DNA of 64,000 nt from JAQIBY01 sp963676165 (GCA_963676165.1 OY781043.1:1-64000), one strand, 5' to 3'. Counted from the first letter of the stretch, positions 8,881-18,376 are shown. Notes: generated by a model not told the origin, from the letters alone. Numbers and translations: made by a program.

Positions 8881-10104
8881 CATCCATATCTCTTTGGTTT
8901 CATTGAAGGCATCCATTAAGCTGTCTGGTACAGGTTCTGCTGGAGGACTTTCAAGCTTTAGAGGGTCGATTTTAACCCCATTTTGATGTACCTCAAAATG
9001 AAGGTGTGGTCCTGTTGACCAGCCTGTGCTACCAACATACCCAATTACATCGCCTTGTTTTACACGATCTCCAACTTGAAATTCGCCAAATTTAGACATG
9101 TGCATATACACAGTTGTGTAAACAGAGTTGTGCTTTACTTTTACATAATTTCCAGCTCCTGTTCCATATTGTCTAAGTGTTATTACACCATCACCAATTG
9201 TTCGAATTTCTGTTCCCATAGGTGCGGAATAATCTACTGCTAAATGAGGTGTGTTTTTATGGAAGATAGGATGAAAACGACTGTGAGTGTAACGACTGGA
9301 AATTCGATTGTATTTTAACGGAGCTTTTAGAAAAGTGCGTCTTAAAGAGCCACCATCCACATCGTAGAAGTTTTCAACTGAATCTACGGTAAATGGGATT
9401 GCCCAGTATTCCATGCCCATGTGAACCATCATTCCGGCTTTGATTCGTTCCACATAAAGTGGATTTCCTTCAACGCATGCTTCTTCATAAATAATGCGGA
9501 ATTCATCATTCTTTTGAATGCCAAAAAAGTCGATAACCCAACCAAACATTTCGGACATTTCAAGTGCCAGAGATGTGTTTGCATCTTGATTTTTTAACGC
9601 CATCCATAAAGAGGATTCGATGTTTCCCTTAACGGTACGTTCGACATAATCAACTGGCTTTTGTCCTTGTGTAATGACAACCGAATCGCGAAAATCGTAC
9701 ACCGTATAATCTATCCCATTATTTTCATACACCATATAATTGGCTATGAAACCTTCTGTTGTGTCAAGATCACAGAACATGGCAATAGGTTGACCCGCAC
9801 GAATCCTATCCACTCGGAATGTGTCATTTGACATACGCCCGATTTTGTCAATTTTTAACAAGCTAACTTGATATGGTCTGAGAATATCAGATAAGCTTGA
9901 GCCTGATTGTATGGTGTCGTAAACGATGAGGAAAGAATCTATCGGGATGCCATATTTTAGCTCAGGAGCTGGTATAGAATCAATAATTTCTGTATCGACT
10001 GTTGTATTATCAGATACAGGGTGATTTCTTGTAAAAAAGAAAATCATCACCAGAGCGGCTGCTCCGATGATGATTGCTAATATAATCCAATGTGATTTTT
10101 TCAT
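8857..10104 (-). CDS. M23-family murein endopeptidase, membrane-anchored
   Basis: 415 residues with one N-terminal membrane helix (residues 5-25) and an envelope-facing body. The C-terminal LytM/M23 domain has the zinc ligands in HLAVDYSAP (near residue 288) and HLHFEVHQNG (near residue 368, with the TGPHLHF signature), so it should be catalytically active on peptidoglycan cross-links. The middle part (about 60-250) resembles the OapA/LysM-like N-domains of this class. It lies five bases downstream of infB on the same strand, so it may be read through from the rimP-nusA-infB operon. Confidence 0.88.
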   Translation of the reverse strand: MKKSHWIILAIIIGAAALVMIFFFTRNHPVSDNTTVDTEIIDSIPAPELKYGIPIDSFLIVYDTIQSGSSLSDILRPYQVSLLKIDKIGRMSNDTFRVDRIRAGQPIAMFCDLDTTEGFIANYMVYENNGIDYTVYDFRDSVVITQGQKPVDYVERTVKGNIESSLWMALKNQDANTSLALEMSEMFGWVIDFFGIQKNDEFRIIYEEACVEGNPLYVERIKAGMMVHMGMEYWAIPFTVDSVENFYDVDGGSLRRTFLKAPLKYNRISSRYTHSRFHPIFHKNTPHLAVDYSAPMGTEIRTIGDGVITLRQYGTGAGNYVKVKHNSVYTTVYMHMSKFGEFQVGDRVKQGDVIGYVGSTGWSTGPHLHFEVHQNGVKIDPLKLESPPAEPVPDSLMDAFNETKEIWMKKLQEIE

Positions 10105-10109
10105 GAAAA

Positions 10110-13100
10110 TTAATCAAGTTTTTTCTTGACTTCGAATTCTTCAAAGGCTTCAACCATATCTCCAACCTTAATGTCATTAAAGTTTTCGATATTCAGTCCA
10201 CATTCTTGACCTGAGAAGACTTCTTTTGCGTCGTCTTTATAACGTTTAAGGGATCCTAAATCACCAGAGTAGATGACAATTCCATCACGTATGAGTCGAA
10301 CTTTGCTGTCGCGGTAAATTTTACCATCAACCACTTTACAACCAGCAATTTTACCAACTTTTGTGATTTTAAATACATTGAGGACTTCTGCAGTTCCTTG
10401 AATTCTTTCCTTAATTTCAGGTGAAAGCATACCTTCCATAGCATCTTTCATTTCATTGATTGCATCGTAAATGATGGAATATAATCTGATTTCAATTTCT
10501 TCACTTTCCGCAAGTCTTCTCGCAGCTACAGATGGTCTAACTTGGAAACCAATGATAATTGCATTGGATGCTGATGCAAGCATGACGTCTGTTTCTGTGA
10601 TTTGACCAACTGCTTTGTGAATTACATTGACATGAAGTTCATCATTTGAAAGTTTTTCAAGTGAATCAGAAAGTGCTTCAATTGAACCGTCCACATCACC
10701 TTTAACAACCACATTAATTTCTTGGAAGTTACCCAATGCAAGGCGACGACCAATTTCATCCAATGTAATGTGTTTTTGAGTTCTGAGGCTTTGCTCTCTT
10801 TGCAATTGTTCACGACGACTTGCAATTTGTTTTGCTTCGCTTTCGTCGTCCATTACTCTAAATGTATCACCTGCTTGAGGTGCACCATTTAAACCTAAGA
10901 GAACGGCAGGAGTTGATGGTCCTGTTTTATCAATGCGTTTTTGTCTTTCATTAAACATGGCTTTCACACGACCAAAATTGGTTCCTGCTAATACCATATC
11001 ACCGTGTTTCAATGTCCCTTTTTGAACAAGTAAAGTAGCGACATATCCGCGACCTTTATCCAAGGAAGACTCAATGATTGTACCTTCAGCATTTCTGTCA
11101 GGATTTGCTTTTAAATCAAGCATTTCAGCTTCGAGCAGAACTTTCTCAAGAAGAGCATCTACATTTAGACCTTTGAGTGCGGAAATGTCTTGTGATTGAT
11201 ATTTTCCACCCCACTCTTCAACGAGATAATTCATACTAGCCAATTTTTCTTTAATCTTATCTGGATTTGCAGTTGGCTTATCTACTTTGTTGATTGCAAA
11301 TACAATTGGTACATCTGCTGCAGATGCGTGATTAATTGCCTCAATGGTTTGTGGCATTACATCGTCGTCAGCGGCGATAACAATAATTGCAATATCAGTT
11401 ACTTGTGCACCACGAGCACGCATTGCAGTAAACGCTTCGTGACCAGGAGTATCAAGGAATGCGATTCGTTTTCCATTGTCTAACTCTACACTGTAAGCAC
11501 CAACGTGCTGTGTAATACCTCCAGCTTCACCGGCAACCACATTGGCATGACGGATATAATCAAGAAGTTTTGTTTTACCGTGGTCAACGTGACCCATTAC
11601 AGTAACAATCGGAGCGCGAGGAAGAAGATCTTCTTCATTATCCTCAATTTCCTGTATGTCTTCAGTGCTTTCTGCACTTACAAAATCAACTTCAAAACCA
11701 AACTCATCAGCAATGATGGTCATGGTTTCAGCATCAAGTCTCTGGTTAATTGAAACGGTCATGCCAATACTCATACAAGCCATGATAATTTCATTGACCT
11801 GTTTATCCATCATGGCAGCAAGTTCGCTAACAGATGCAAACTCATTCACTTTGAGTATGCTCTTTTCTGCTTCTTCGCGTTCGAACTCTTCTTGACGTTT
11901 TTTGCTTACCGCATCACGTTTGTCACGTCTGTATTTTGCAGATTTAGATTTTTGCTTCTTGTTTTCAAGGCGTGCAAGTGTATCTTTAATTTGCTTTTGA
12001 ACATCAACTTCTGATACCTCATTGGTTTTAGTCGGTTTCTTCTTATTACGTGGTTTTTTGCCAGATTTACCTTGTTGTTGCCCTTTGTTATTACTGTCAA
12101 TATTTACCTTTTCTTTTGGTATGCGTTTACGTTTTTTCTTTTCTTTTTGTTTTTTACGCTCAGCTTTAAGGGCTTCTTTTTCTTTCTGACGTTTTTGTTG
12201 ACGATCATTTTCTTTTTGTAAATACTCGTCAATATTTATCTTACCAAGTACTTTCGGGCCATCCAGTTTTTTGACTTTGGTTTCCAAAAAGTTTTCTTTA
12301 GGTTTTTCAGGAGTTTCTGCTTGTTTATTTTCAGCAGGCTTTTCTTCTTTTTGTGCTTTTTCTTTTTGGATTTTGCGGGTTGCTTCTCTTTCTTGCTCTT
12401 TTATTTCTTGCTCAAGATGTTTCTCCTTTTTGGATTTTTTCTTTGGTCTGGTTTTCTGGTTTAAGTCATCCAGATTAATTTTCCCAAGGACTTTAATCTT
12501 TTCGTCTTCAGACTGAGCAGGAGTTTTCTCTTCTTTTTTCGCAGGAGGAGTTTTTTCTTCAGCTTTCTCAGTTTTTTCTGCTTTTTTAGGAGCCTGTTTT
12601 TCTGCAGCAGGTTTTTTCTCAGGGCTTTTCTCCTCTTTAGCAGGTTTTTCAACTGATTCAGATTTCTGATCTTCGGTTGCTTTTCTCTCAGGTTTTCCCT
12701 TAGTTTTTTCAGCTTCCTTAACCTCTTCTTTCACTTCTTTCTTTTTCGGAGCTTCTTCTTTTGCTTTAACCGGTTCTTTTGGAGCTTCTTCCTTAACTTC
12801 CGATTTTTCAGCTGGAATTGTGTTGTCTTTAACAAGCACTTCTTCAACTGGAGTTTCAGCTACCTTTTCTTCTTGAATGTCAGGTTCATCACCTTCATCC
12901 TCTTTGGACGCACCAACGCGTTCTTGACGGCGTTCGCGAATTTGCTGTGAAACCTCTTTGGATCTCTCTTTGACTGTTATCTGATCTCCAAACTCTTTCA
13001 ATAAGAGTTCGTAGGATTCAGCGGGAACCTTACTGTTTGGGTTTGAATCGACTTCAATACCCTTCTTTTCGAGAAATTCCACAATGGTGGAAATCCCGAG

Positions 13101-13154
13101 GTTGAATTCCCTCGCAATCTTGCTTAAACGCTTTAATTTTGTGTCTGCTGCCAT
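10110..13154 (-). CDS. infB: Translation initiation factor IF-2
   Basis: 1,014 residues. The first 60 or so residues form the IF2_N helical module (IAREFNLGISTIVEFLEKKG). A long Lys/Glu/Pro/Ala-rich low-complexity linker of about 350 residues follows, then a second IF2_N-like module (about 430-490). The translation GTPase begins near residue 510 with APIVTVMGHVDHGKTKLL (G1), DTPGHEAF (G3) and NKVDKP (G4), then domains II-IV. It delivers initiator tRNA to the 30S subunit. It is third in the rimP-nusA-infB operon, 37 bases after nusA. The strongly repetitive linker produces many antisense shadow frames. Confidence 0.96.
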   Translation of the reverse strand: MAADTKLKRLSKIAREFNLGISTIVEFLEKKGIEVDSNPNSKVPAESYELLLKEFGDQITVKERSKEVSQQIRERRQERVGASKEDEGDEPDIQEEKVAETPVEEVLVKDNTIPAEKSEVKEEAPKEPVKAKEEAPKKKEVKEEVKEAEKTKGKPERKATEDQKSESVEKPAKEEKSPEKKPAAEKQAPKKAEKTEKAEEKTPPAKKEEKTPAQSEDEKIKVLGKINLDDLNQKTRPKKKSKKEKHLEQEIKEQEREATRKIQKEKAQKEEKPAENKQAETPEKPKENFLETKVKKLDGPKVLGKINIDEYLQKENDRQQKRQKEKEALKAERKKQKEKKKRKRIPKEKVNIDSNNKGQQQGKSGKKPRNKKKPTKTNEVSEVDVQKQIKDTLARLENKKQKSKSAKYRRDKRDAVSKKRQEEFEREEAEKSILKVNEFASVSELAAMMDKQVNEIIMACMSIGMTVSINQRLDAETMTIIADEFGFEVDFVSAESTEDIQEIEDNEEDLLPRAPIVTVMGHVDHGKTKLLDYIRHANVVAGEAGGITQHVGAYSVELDNGKRIAFLDTPGHEAFTAMRARGAQVTDIAIIVIAADDDVMPQTIEAINHASAADVPIVFAINKVDKPTANPDKIKEKLASMNYLVEEWGGKYQSQDISALKGLNVDALLEKVLLEAEMLDLKANPDRNAEGTIIESSLDKGRGYVATLLVQKGTLKHGDMVLAGTNFGRVKAMFNERQKRIDKTGPSTPAVLLGLNGAPQAGDTFRVMDDESEAKQIASRREQLQREQSLRTQKHITLDEIGRRLALGNFQEINVVVKGDVDGSIEALSDSLEKLSNDELHVNVIHKAVGQITETDVMLASASNAIIIGFQVRPSVAARRLAESEEIEIRLYSIIYDAINEMKDAMEGMLSPEIKERIQGTAEVLNVFKITKVGKIAGCKVVDGKIYRDSKVRLIRDGIVIYSGDLGSLKRYKDDAKEVFSGQECGLNIENFNDIKVGDMVEAFEEFEVKKKLD

Positions 13155-13191
13155 AAATTTAGCCCAATATTTACTTCTGATAAATCAGATT

Positions 13192-14424
13192 TTATTCAAA
13201 TTCAGATTTGAAAATGCGGATAACATCATCCACAGTTTCTTCTTCCAAGTCTGTTCTGTTAATAAGGTCGTCACGACTCAATTCAAGAACAGATTTAGCT
13301 GTATCACAGCCAATTGCTTTGAGTGCATCGAGAACCCAGTCTTCAATTTCGTCTGCAAATTCGTCGATATCCACATCTTCATCATCTTCAGTTACTTCAC
13401 GATAAACATCGATTTCGTATCCTGTAAGCTGTGATGCTAATTTAATATTATGTCCATTTTTACCAATTGCCAATGAAACTTGATCTGGCTCAAGGTAAAC
13501 ATCTGCTTTATTGTCTTCTAATATTTTTACACTTGAAACTTTTGCAGGACTTAACGCTCTTTGAATGAAAAGTTGAATGTTCGCTGTAAAGTTAATGACA
13601 TCGATATTTTCATTGCGTAATTCACGGACGATACCATGAATACGGCTACCTTTCATTCCTACACAAGCTCCAACAGGATCAACGCGGTCATCGTAAGATT
13701 CTACGGCAACTTTTGCGCGTTCTCCTGGTACACGTGCAATACGTTTAATTGTAATTAGTCCGTCGAAAATCTCAGGAACTTCAAGCTCAAATAAACGCTC
13801 TAAGAATACTGTTGATGTTCTGGAAATTATAATTAACGGATTTCCATTGCGCATTTCTACACGTTCAACAATGGCACGTATTGTGTCACCTTTACGGAAA
13901 AAGTCAGATGGAATTTGTTCTTCACGAGGAAGGATTAATTCATTGCCTTCGTCATCAAGTACTAAAATTTCACGTTTCCAAATTTGATAAACTTCACCTG
14001 TAATGATATCACCAGTTCTATTTTTATATGTATTGTAAAGGTTGTCACGCTCAAGTTCCAAAATTTTATTTGTCAAATTTTGTCTCAAAGCCAAAATAGC
14101 ACGGCGACCAAAATCTTCAACTTTTACTTCGTCGGTGACATCTTCACCAACTTCGTAATCATCGTCAATTTTTAGTGCTTCTGAAAGTGGTATTTCCAAG
14201 TTAGGATCTTCAAAATCCTCATCTGAAACTACTTCTCTGTTTCTCCAGATTTCAAAGTCTCCTTTATCAACATTGATAATGATGTCATAGTTTTCATCTG
14301 TGCCATGGATTTTTATTAATGTTGCACGAAAAACTTCTTCGAGCACGCTCATCATGGTTGCACGGTCAATGCTTTTAAGTTCTTTAAACTCAGCAAAAGT
14401 GTCTATTAGATTTGTTTGTGCCAT
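13192..14424 (-). CDS. nusA: Transcription termination/antitermination factor NusA
   Basis: 410 residues: an N-terminal RNA-polymerase-binding domain (about 1-125), an S1 domain (about 130-200, GDIITGEVYQIWKREILV), two KH domains (about 200-345, including VGACVGMKGSRIHGIVREL and SLAIGKNGHNIKLASQLTG), and an acidic C-terminal tail with one helix-hairpin-helix-like repeat. It lies between rimP and infB, the classical order. In other bacteria NusA autoregulates this operon; a hairpin in the leader here (14886-14901) could serve such a role, but that is inference. Confidence 0.96.
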   Translation of the reverse strand: MAQTNLIDTFAEFKELKSIDRATMMSVLEEVFRATLIKIHGTDENYDIIINVDKGDFEIWRNREVVSDEDFEDPNLEIPLSEALKIDDDYEVGEDVTDEVKVEDFGRRAILALRQNLTNKILELERDNLYNTYKNRTGDIITGEVYQIWKREILVLDDEGNELILPREEQIPSDFFRKGDTIRAIVERVEMRNGNPLIIISRTSTVFLERLFELEVPEIFDGLITIKRIARVPGERAKVAVESYDDRVDPVGACVGMKGSRIHGIVRELRNENIDVINFTANIQLFIQRALSPAKVSSVKILEDNKADVYLEPDQVSLAIGKNGHNIKLASQLTGYEIDVYREVTEDDEDVDIDEFADEIEDWVLDALKAIGCDTAKSVLELSRDDLINRTDLEEETVDDVIRIFKSEFE

Positions 14425-14436
14425 TGCTTTGATATT

Positions 14437-14871
14437 TTACTTAAAACTGATGCCAGGTTTTGCCTTCTCAATTTGATTAAATGAATATGTTTTTGTCTCT
14501 TTCTTTTTCTTTTCAGTGTACTCTATTTGAATTCCTTCTTCTTTAACATCAAGCAAAACAGCGTTGCTAAAGAAACCTTCATCCGTCCATAAATCAATGA
14601 TTCTACCTTGATATTTTTGGTATTGCTCAATAACTTTAAAAGCTTTGTCCAAACCTGGAGAGGAAACCTCCAGTTGAAAGTCCTCCTTATCTCGATCTAA
14701 TTTAGATTCTAAAGCACGACTAATGCGCTTACAGGAATCAATATCAAAGTCTTCCAAACTGTCAACAAAAACTTGAATGTTATTTGTCTTTCCAACTTTA
14801 ACATCTACGAGAAATTCAGGTGGGCTAACAAGCTCACTAACAATTGATTGTATGTATTCTTTTGTTATCAT
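14437..14871 (-). CDS. rimP: Ribosome maturation factor RimP
   Basis: 144 residues from the ATG at 14871 (MITKEYIQ). A longer frame from a GTG at 14919 is unlikely because the predicted transcript starts near 14915. RimP helps 30S assembly. The family features seen are VFVDSLEDFDIDSCKRISRAL and LEVSSPGLDKAFK (near residues 68-80), followed by a C-terminal Sm-like barrel. It is first in the rimP-nusA-infB operon, 12 bases before nusA, and preceded by a consensus promoter and a GC-rich hairpin. Confidence 0.92.
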   Translation of the reverse strand: MITKEYIQSIVSELVSPPEFLVDVKVGKTNNIQVFVDSLEDFDIDSCKRISRALESKLDRDKEDFQLEVSSPGLDKAFKVIEQYQKYQGRIIDLWTDEGFFSNAVLLDVKEEGIQIEYTEKKKKETKTYSFNQIEKAKPGISFK

Positions 14872-14885
14872 AATGTACAAAATAA

Positions 14886-14901
14886 GGGGACTTTTGTCCC
14901 C
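14886..14901 (-). terminator. Hairpin in the rimP leader (attenuator-like)
   Basis: A perfect 6-bp stem GGGGAC/GTCCCC with a four-base loop lies between the predicted transcription start and the rimP ATG. In the minus-strand RNA it is followed by UUAUUUUG, as in a weak intrinsic terminator. On the plus strand it is followed by seven T, but no plus-strand gene enters it. Confidence 0.6.
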
Positions 14902-14921
14902 TTTTTTTCTCATTCGCACTG

Positions 14922-14952
14922 CAAATGTACGTTATTTGTTTTGTATTTCAAA
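14922..14952 (-). promoter_or_regulatory. Consensus promoter of rimP-nusA-infB
   Basis: Read on the minus strand, TTTG (14949-14952) is followed by exactly 19 bases and TACATTTG (14922-14929). This matches the Bacteroidota TTTG-N19-TAnnTTTG promoter perfectly. The transcription start should lie near 14915, about 45 bases before the rimP ATG. Confidence 0.85.
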
Positions 14953-14977
14953 ATAAAATCTCCTGAAAACAATGATT

Positions 14978-15487
14978 TTAACTGATTTTGAACTCGTCAA
15001 ATTTGATGTTTTCAATTTTGGGATATAAAAATTCAATTAAGTCTAAAATGGGTTGATATAGCAACGAATTCTCAGTAACTTCTTCCGGAATTAATTCCAT
15101 TTTGACGACAATAAACTGATTGAGCAAAAACAAAATTGCTGCAACAATCAATACGGCTTTAGCTGCACCAAAAACAGCTCCACCAAGTTTGTTGATAGAT
15201 TTCAATGCAATGGCATTGACAAGCTTGTCTAATCCATTAGAGATGAGATGAACAAGGATTACCACCAGAATAAATACGATGCCAAATGCAATGAGAGGAA
15301 TGTAGTTTTCATCAATTTCAGTTTTGTCTTGTAAAACTCCGGCAAGGTAATGAGAGAATGTGCTGGCAATCCAAATTCCTAGAATCAACGCTAAGAGGCT
15401 GGCAATCTCCTTTACAAGTCCTTTTTTTAGCCCTTTAAATGCCAGCCACAAAACCGGAATTAGAATGACAATGTCGAGATAATTCAT
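14978..15487 (-). CDS. CvpA-family membrane protein
   Basis: 169 residues from the ATG at 15487 (a GTG two codons upstream is less likely). Four hydrophobic segments are visible (about 5-22, 28-50, 65-90 and 100-125), with the typical start LDIVILIPVLWLAFKGLKKG of the CvpA/colicin V production family and a short polar C-terminus. The family is an inner-membrane protein of uncertain role linked to envelope and stress functions. It is divergent from the GH3 gene and lies upstream of the rimP operon, which has its own promoter. Confidence 0.8.
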   Translation of the reverse strand: MNYLDIVILIPVLWLAFKGLKKGLVKEIASLLALILGIWIASTFSHYLAGVLQDKTEIDENYIPLIAFGIVFILVVILVHLISNGLDKLVNAIALKSINKLGGAVFGAAKAVLIVAAILFLLNQFIVVKMELIPEEVTENSLLYQPILDLIEFLYPKIENIKFDEFKIS

Positions 15488-15543
15488 AATCACTTTTTAT
15501 TTTCGTCAAAAATAAGCAAATTTGCTGTGACAAATATAACATT

Positions 15544-17055
15544 ATGCCTGTAATCAATTCCATTATCAACCTCATCAATTATAAACGACTTGCACAAATA
15601 GATGAGTTTCGTCGATATCCTATTGATGTTCAAAACAAGCAGTTCAATGAATTAATTGATACTGCAAAAAATACAGAGTTTGGAAAGAAATATGATTTCC
15701 GGGAAATTCGAACGTATCAACAGTTTGCTGAGCGTGTGCCTATTAATGATTATGATGGACTAAAGCCTTATATTGAGCGTATCCTTAAAGGAGAGCAAAA
15801 TATTTTGTGGCCTACAGATGTGCGGTGGTTTGCTAAATCAAGTGGGACGACATCTGATCGAAGTAAATACATTCCAATTACGAAAGAGGCATTGGATGAA
15901 TGCCATTTCCGAAGCGGAAAAGACATTTATGCAGTATTTTCTGATCAAAATCCTGACACCAAAATTTATTCTGGTAAAACTCTAGCCTTAGGAGGTAGTC
16001 ATCAGGTGAATGATCTGAGCGACAAGTCATTCTCTGGCGATTTGTCGGCAGTGTTGTTACGGAATTTACCTTTTTGGACTTACATTTATAAGTTGCCAAA
16101 TTTGGACATTGCACTTATGGAGGAATGGGAAGAGAAAATTGAACGCATTGCTCAAAGTACCATTAAAAATGCAGTATCTAATATTGTTGGAGTTCCCAGT
16201 TGGTTTCTAGTTTTACTCAGACGTGTTTTGGAAATTACTGGGAAATCAGATATTTCAGAGGTATGGCCTAGTTTGGAACTCTTTATTCATGGTGGAGTGA
16301 GCTTTGATCCGTACAGAGCAACCTATAAAAATCTAATAAGTAATCCGAATATGAAGTATATGGAGACCTATAATGCATCTGAAGGTTTCTTTGCTATGCA
16401 GGATGAGGCAGACAAGCGGGATCTATTATTGATGTTAGATTACGGAATTTTTTATGAGTTTGTTCCAATGGAAGAGTTAGATAGTTCATTTCCTAAAGCA
16501 ATTCCATTGTCAGAGGTTGAGGTTGGAAAGAATTATGCCCTTGTGATTACTTCCAATAGTGGGTTGTGGCGTTATATGATAGGAGACACAGTTATGTTTA
16601 CGTCAACAACTCCATACAAAATTAAAATTACCGGAAGGACAAAGCATTTTATTAATGCGTTTGGGGAAGAAGTTATTATTGATAATGCTGAAAATGCTTT
16701 GAAAAAAGCATGTGAACAAACAGGTGCAGAAATACGAGAATATACTGCTGCTCCACGCTATTTTGGGGACAAGAAAAATGCTGCTCACCAATGGCTGTTT
16801 GAATTTATCAAGGCACCAGACGATCTCGATAAGTTTGTCAGAATTTTGGATGAAACATTGCGCGAAATAAACTCAGATTATGATGCTAAACGCTATAAAA
16901 ACATGACCTTAGGTCCTCCAGAGGTTGTTGTTATGAAAGATGGTGCATTTTATGAGTGGCTGAAATCAAGGCAAAAGCTTGGTGGTCAGCATAAAATTCC
17001 TCGCTTGGCAAATCACAGAGAATATGTTGATGCATTATTGAAATTTAATGCTTAG
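15544..17055 (+). CDS. GH3-family (auxin-responsive promoter-like) acyl-adenylating protein
   Basis: 503 residues. The GH3 family forms acyl-AMP and conjugates amino acids in plants; bacterial members, common in Bacteroidota, have unknown substrates. ATP-binding motif I is visible as KSSGTTSDRSKYIP near residues 98-111, motif II as YNASEGFFAMQ near residue 276, and motif III around GLWRYMIGDTVMF. All adenylate-forming motifs appear intact, so it is probably an active ligase. Its stop overlaps the convergent lipoprotein stop by four bases. Confidence 0.88.
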   Translation: MPVINSIINLINYKRLAQIDEFRRYPIDVQNKQFNELIDTAKNTEFGKKYDFREIRTYQQFAERVPINDYDGLKPYIERILKGEQNILWPTDVRWFAKSSGTTSDRSKYIPITKEALDECHFRSGKDIYAVFSDQNPDTKIYSGKTLALGGSHQVNDLSDKSFSGDLSAVLLRNLPFWTYIYKLPNLDIALMEEWEEKIERIAQSTIKNAVSNIVGVPSWFLVLLRRVLEITGKSDISEVWPSLELFIHGGVSFDPYRATYKNLISNPNMKYMETYNASEGFFAMQDEADKRDLLLMLDYGIFYEFVPMEELDSSFPKAIPLSEVEVGKNYALVITSNSGLWRYMIGDTVMFTSTTPYKIKITGRTKHFINAFGEEVIIDNAENALKKACEQTGAEIREYTAAPRYFGDKKNAAHQWLFEFIKAPDDLDKFVRILDETLREINSDYDAKRYKNMTLGPPEVVVMKDGAFYEWLKSRQKLGGQHKIPRLANHREYVDALLKFNA

Positions 17056-17441
17056 TTCTTGGGAAGAAAATACATCACATCTTCACCGTATTCTAAACTT
17101 AAAATCTTATTGGTTAGTGTATTAATTCGGAATGTTGAAGATCCAATCCTTAGATAATCCTTGCCATTCATTTCCCAGGTTGATTCAAGGGATACATTGT
17201 TACTGAGGTGTTTGTAAACTGTGCCGTTTTCATCAAAAGAATATCGAATTTCTCCCACTGAAACAACTTCATTTTGTACTCCGTCAACATACATGTAAAG
17301 GCTCCACTCATGTTTCACAAGTGTTTTTTCTGCTTGCTCTTCATGCCACTGATCAGTGCATGAGCTGAAAAGTGTCATTAGTGCAAGGGCAAGGATAAAA
17401 ATTTTACTGTATTCCACTAAGTGCAAATGTTTCATCTTCAC
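17052..17441 (-). CDS. Small lipoprotein, lipocalin-like
   Basis: 129 residues with a signal peptide ending in a lipobox (LFSSC, Cys28), so it is probably a lipoprotein. The body (STWEMNGKDYLRIGSSTFRI) has the beta-strand pattern of short Bacteroidota lipocalin-like lipoproteins. No catalytic motif is visible. Its 5' end overlaps the MBL-fold gene by 38 bases, suggesting co-transcription; its 3' end overlaps the convergent GH3 gene by four bases. Function unknown. Confidence 0.6.
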   Translation of the reverse strand: MKMKHLHLVEYSKIFILALALMTLFSSCTDQWHEEQAEKTLVKHEWSLYMYVDGVQNEVVSVGEIRYSFDENGTVYKHLSNNVSLESTWEMNGKDYLRIGSSTFRINTLTNKILSLEYGEDVMYFLPKN

Positions 17442-18255
17442 GTATTCCTTTCGGTGTTTTGGTTAAACTACATACCTCTGTATTGTTATCGTGCTGTAGA
17501 AAAAGTAAATCTCCTTTGGCTTCTAGTTCCTCAAGAAATGCTTCTTTTTCCTGAATGGTAACAAGAGGTAAAATGTCATATGCTGCAGTAAAAGAAAGTC
17601 GAATGTACGGAATTGCAGGTAAGAGATCTCCTGCAAAAACAAGTCTTTTGTCTCCCAGGTCAGTGTAAACTGCCATTAAACCATTGGTGTGTCCATAGAA
17701 TAATCGAAATTCAATTTCTGGGCATAACTTGAAATTGTTTTCAACGAGTTTAAGTTTCCCTGATGTGGCAATCGGTTCAAGATTTTCCTTTAAATATGCA
17801 GGCTTTTCTCTTCTGTTTGGTTTGCTTGCCCAGTTCCATTGAGCTTTACTTACCCAAATGTTTGCTTGTTTGAAAACAATCTGAGGCTTACCATTTTGAT
17901 CTAATTCACTTAATCCTCCACAATGATCAAAATGTAAGTGAGTAAGCACAACATCTGTTATTTCATCAACGGAAAACCCTGCATCGTTTATTGATTTGAC
18001 AAGCTCATCGTTTCCAAAGAGATAATGAAATTTAGCATAATCAGCATCAAGTTTGTTGCCTATGCCTGTATCAATTAATATTTTTTTCTCCCCAGTGTCA
18101 ATTAAAAGTGATCTGCAAGCACATGGACATAAATTTTGCTCGTCGGCAGGATAAATCCTTTGCCACATGGCTTTTGGGACCACGCCAAACATTGCGCCTC
18201 CATCTGCTTTAAATCGCTGTGTTTCTATAGTATAGACTTTAATGTGATTGCGCAT
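17404..18255 (-). CDS. MBL-fold metallo-hydrolase
   Basis: 283 residues of the metallo-beta-lactamase fold. The dinuclear metal site is visible: LTHLHFDHCGG (near residues 104-114), a later His in FYGHTNG, the bridging Asp in FAGDLLP, and HDNN near the C-terminus. No signal peptide, so it is likely cytoplasmic. Quorum-quenching lactonases share this pattern, but the substrate cannot be assigned from sequence. It is divergent from the 18392 gene across a region with two inverted repeats. Confidence 0.85.
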   Translation of the reverse strand: MRNHIKVYTIETQRFKADGGAMFGVVPKAMWQRIYPADEQNLCPCACRSLLIDTGEKKILIDTGIGNKLDADYAKFHYLFGNDELVKSINDAGFSVDEITDVVLTHLHFDHCGGLSELDQNGKPQIVFKQANIWVSKAQWNWASKPNRREKPAYLKENLEPIATSGKLKLVENNFKLCPEIEFRLFYGHTNGLMAVYTDLGDKRLVFAGDLLPAIPYIRLSFTAAYDILPLVTIQEKEAFLEELEAKGDLLFLQHDNNTEVCSLTKTPKGIREDETFALSGIQ

Positions 18256-18289
18256 AAAACCCTTTTTTGTTTTATTTCTTTTTTGCTAC

Positions 18290-18318
18290 TATTTTACGAA
18301 TCAGATTCTGCTAAAATA
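18290..18318. repeat. Interrupted palindrome between divergent genes
   Basis: TATTTTA (18290-18296) and TAAAATA (18312-18318) flank a perfect GAATC-A-GATTC palindrome (18298-18308). The structure could be an operator or a hairpin. It lies about 35 bases upstream of the MBL gene start. Confidence 0.4.
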
Positions 18319-18358
18319 AAACATTTTATGAGAGGAACGTAATTTGTTCAATAAATCG

Positions 18359-18376
18359 TACTTTTGCAACGTTGCA
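18359..18376 (+). promoter_or_regulatory. -7 element overlapped by a 12-bp palindrome
   Basis: TACTTTTG (18359-18366) fits the TAnnTTTG -7 box; the -33 position has no clear TTTG. It is overlapped by the perfect palindrome TGCAACGTTGCA (18365-18376), placed at the expected start of transcription. The ATG of the next gene follows at 18392. Confidence 0.5.

Noticed and set aside
12271..12652. Open frames on both strands inside the infB linker
   Set aside because: They arise from the Lys/Glu/Pro-rich low-complexity coding of IF-2 and have no family features.
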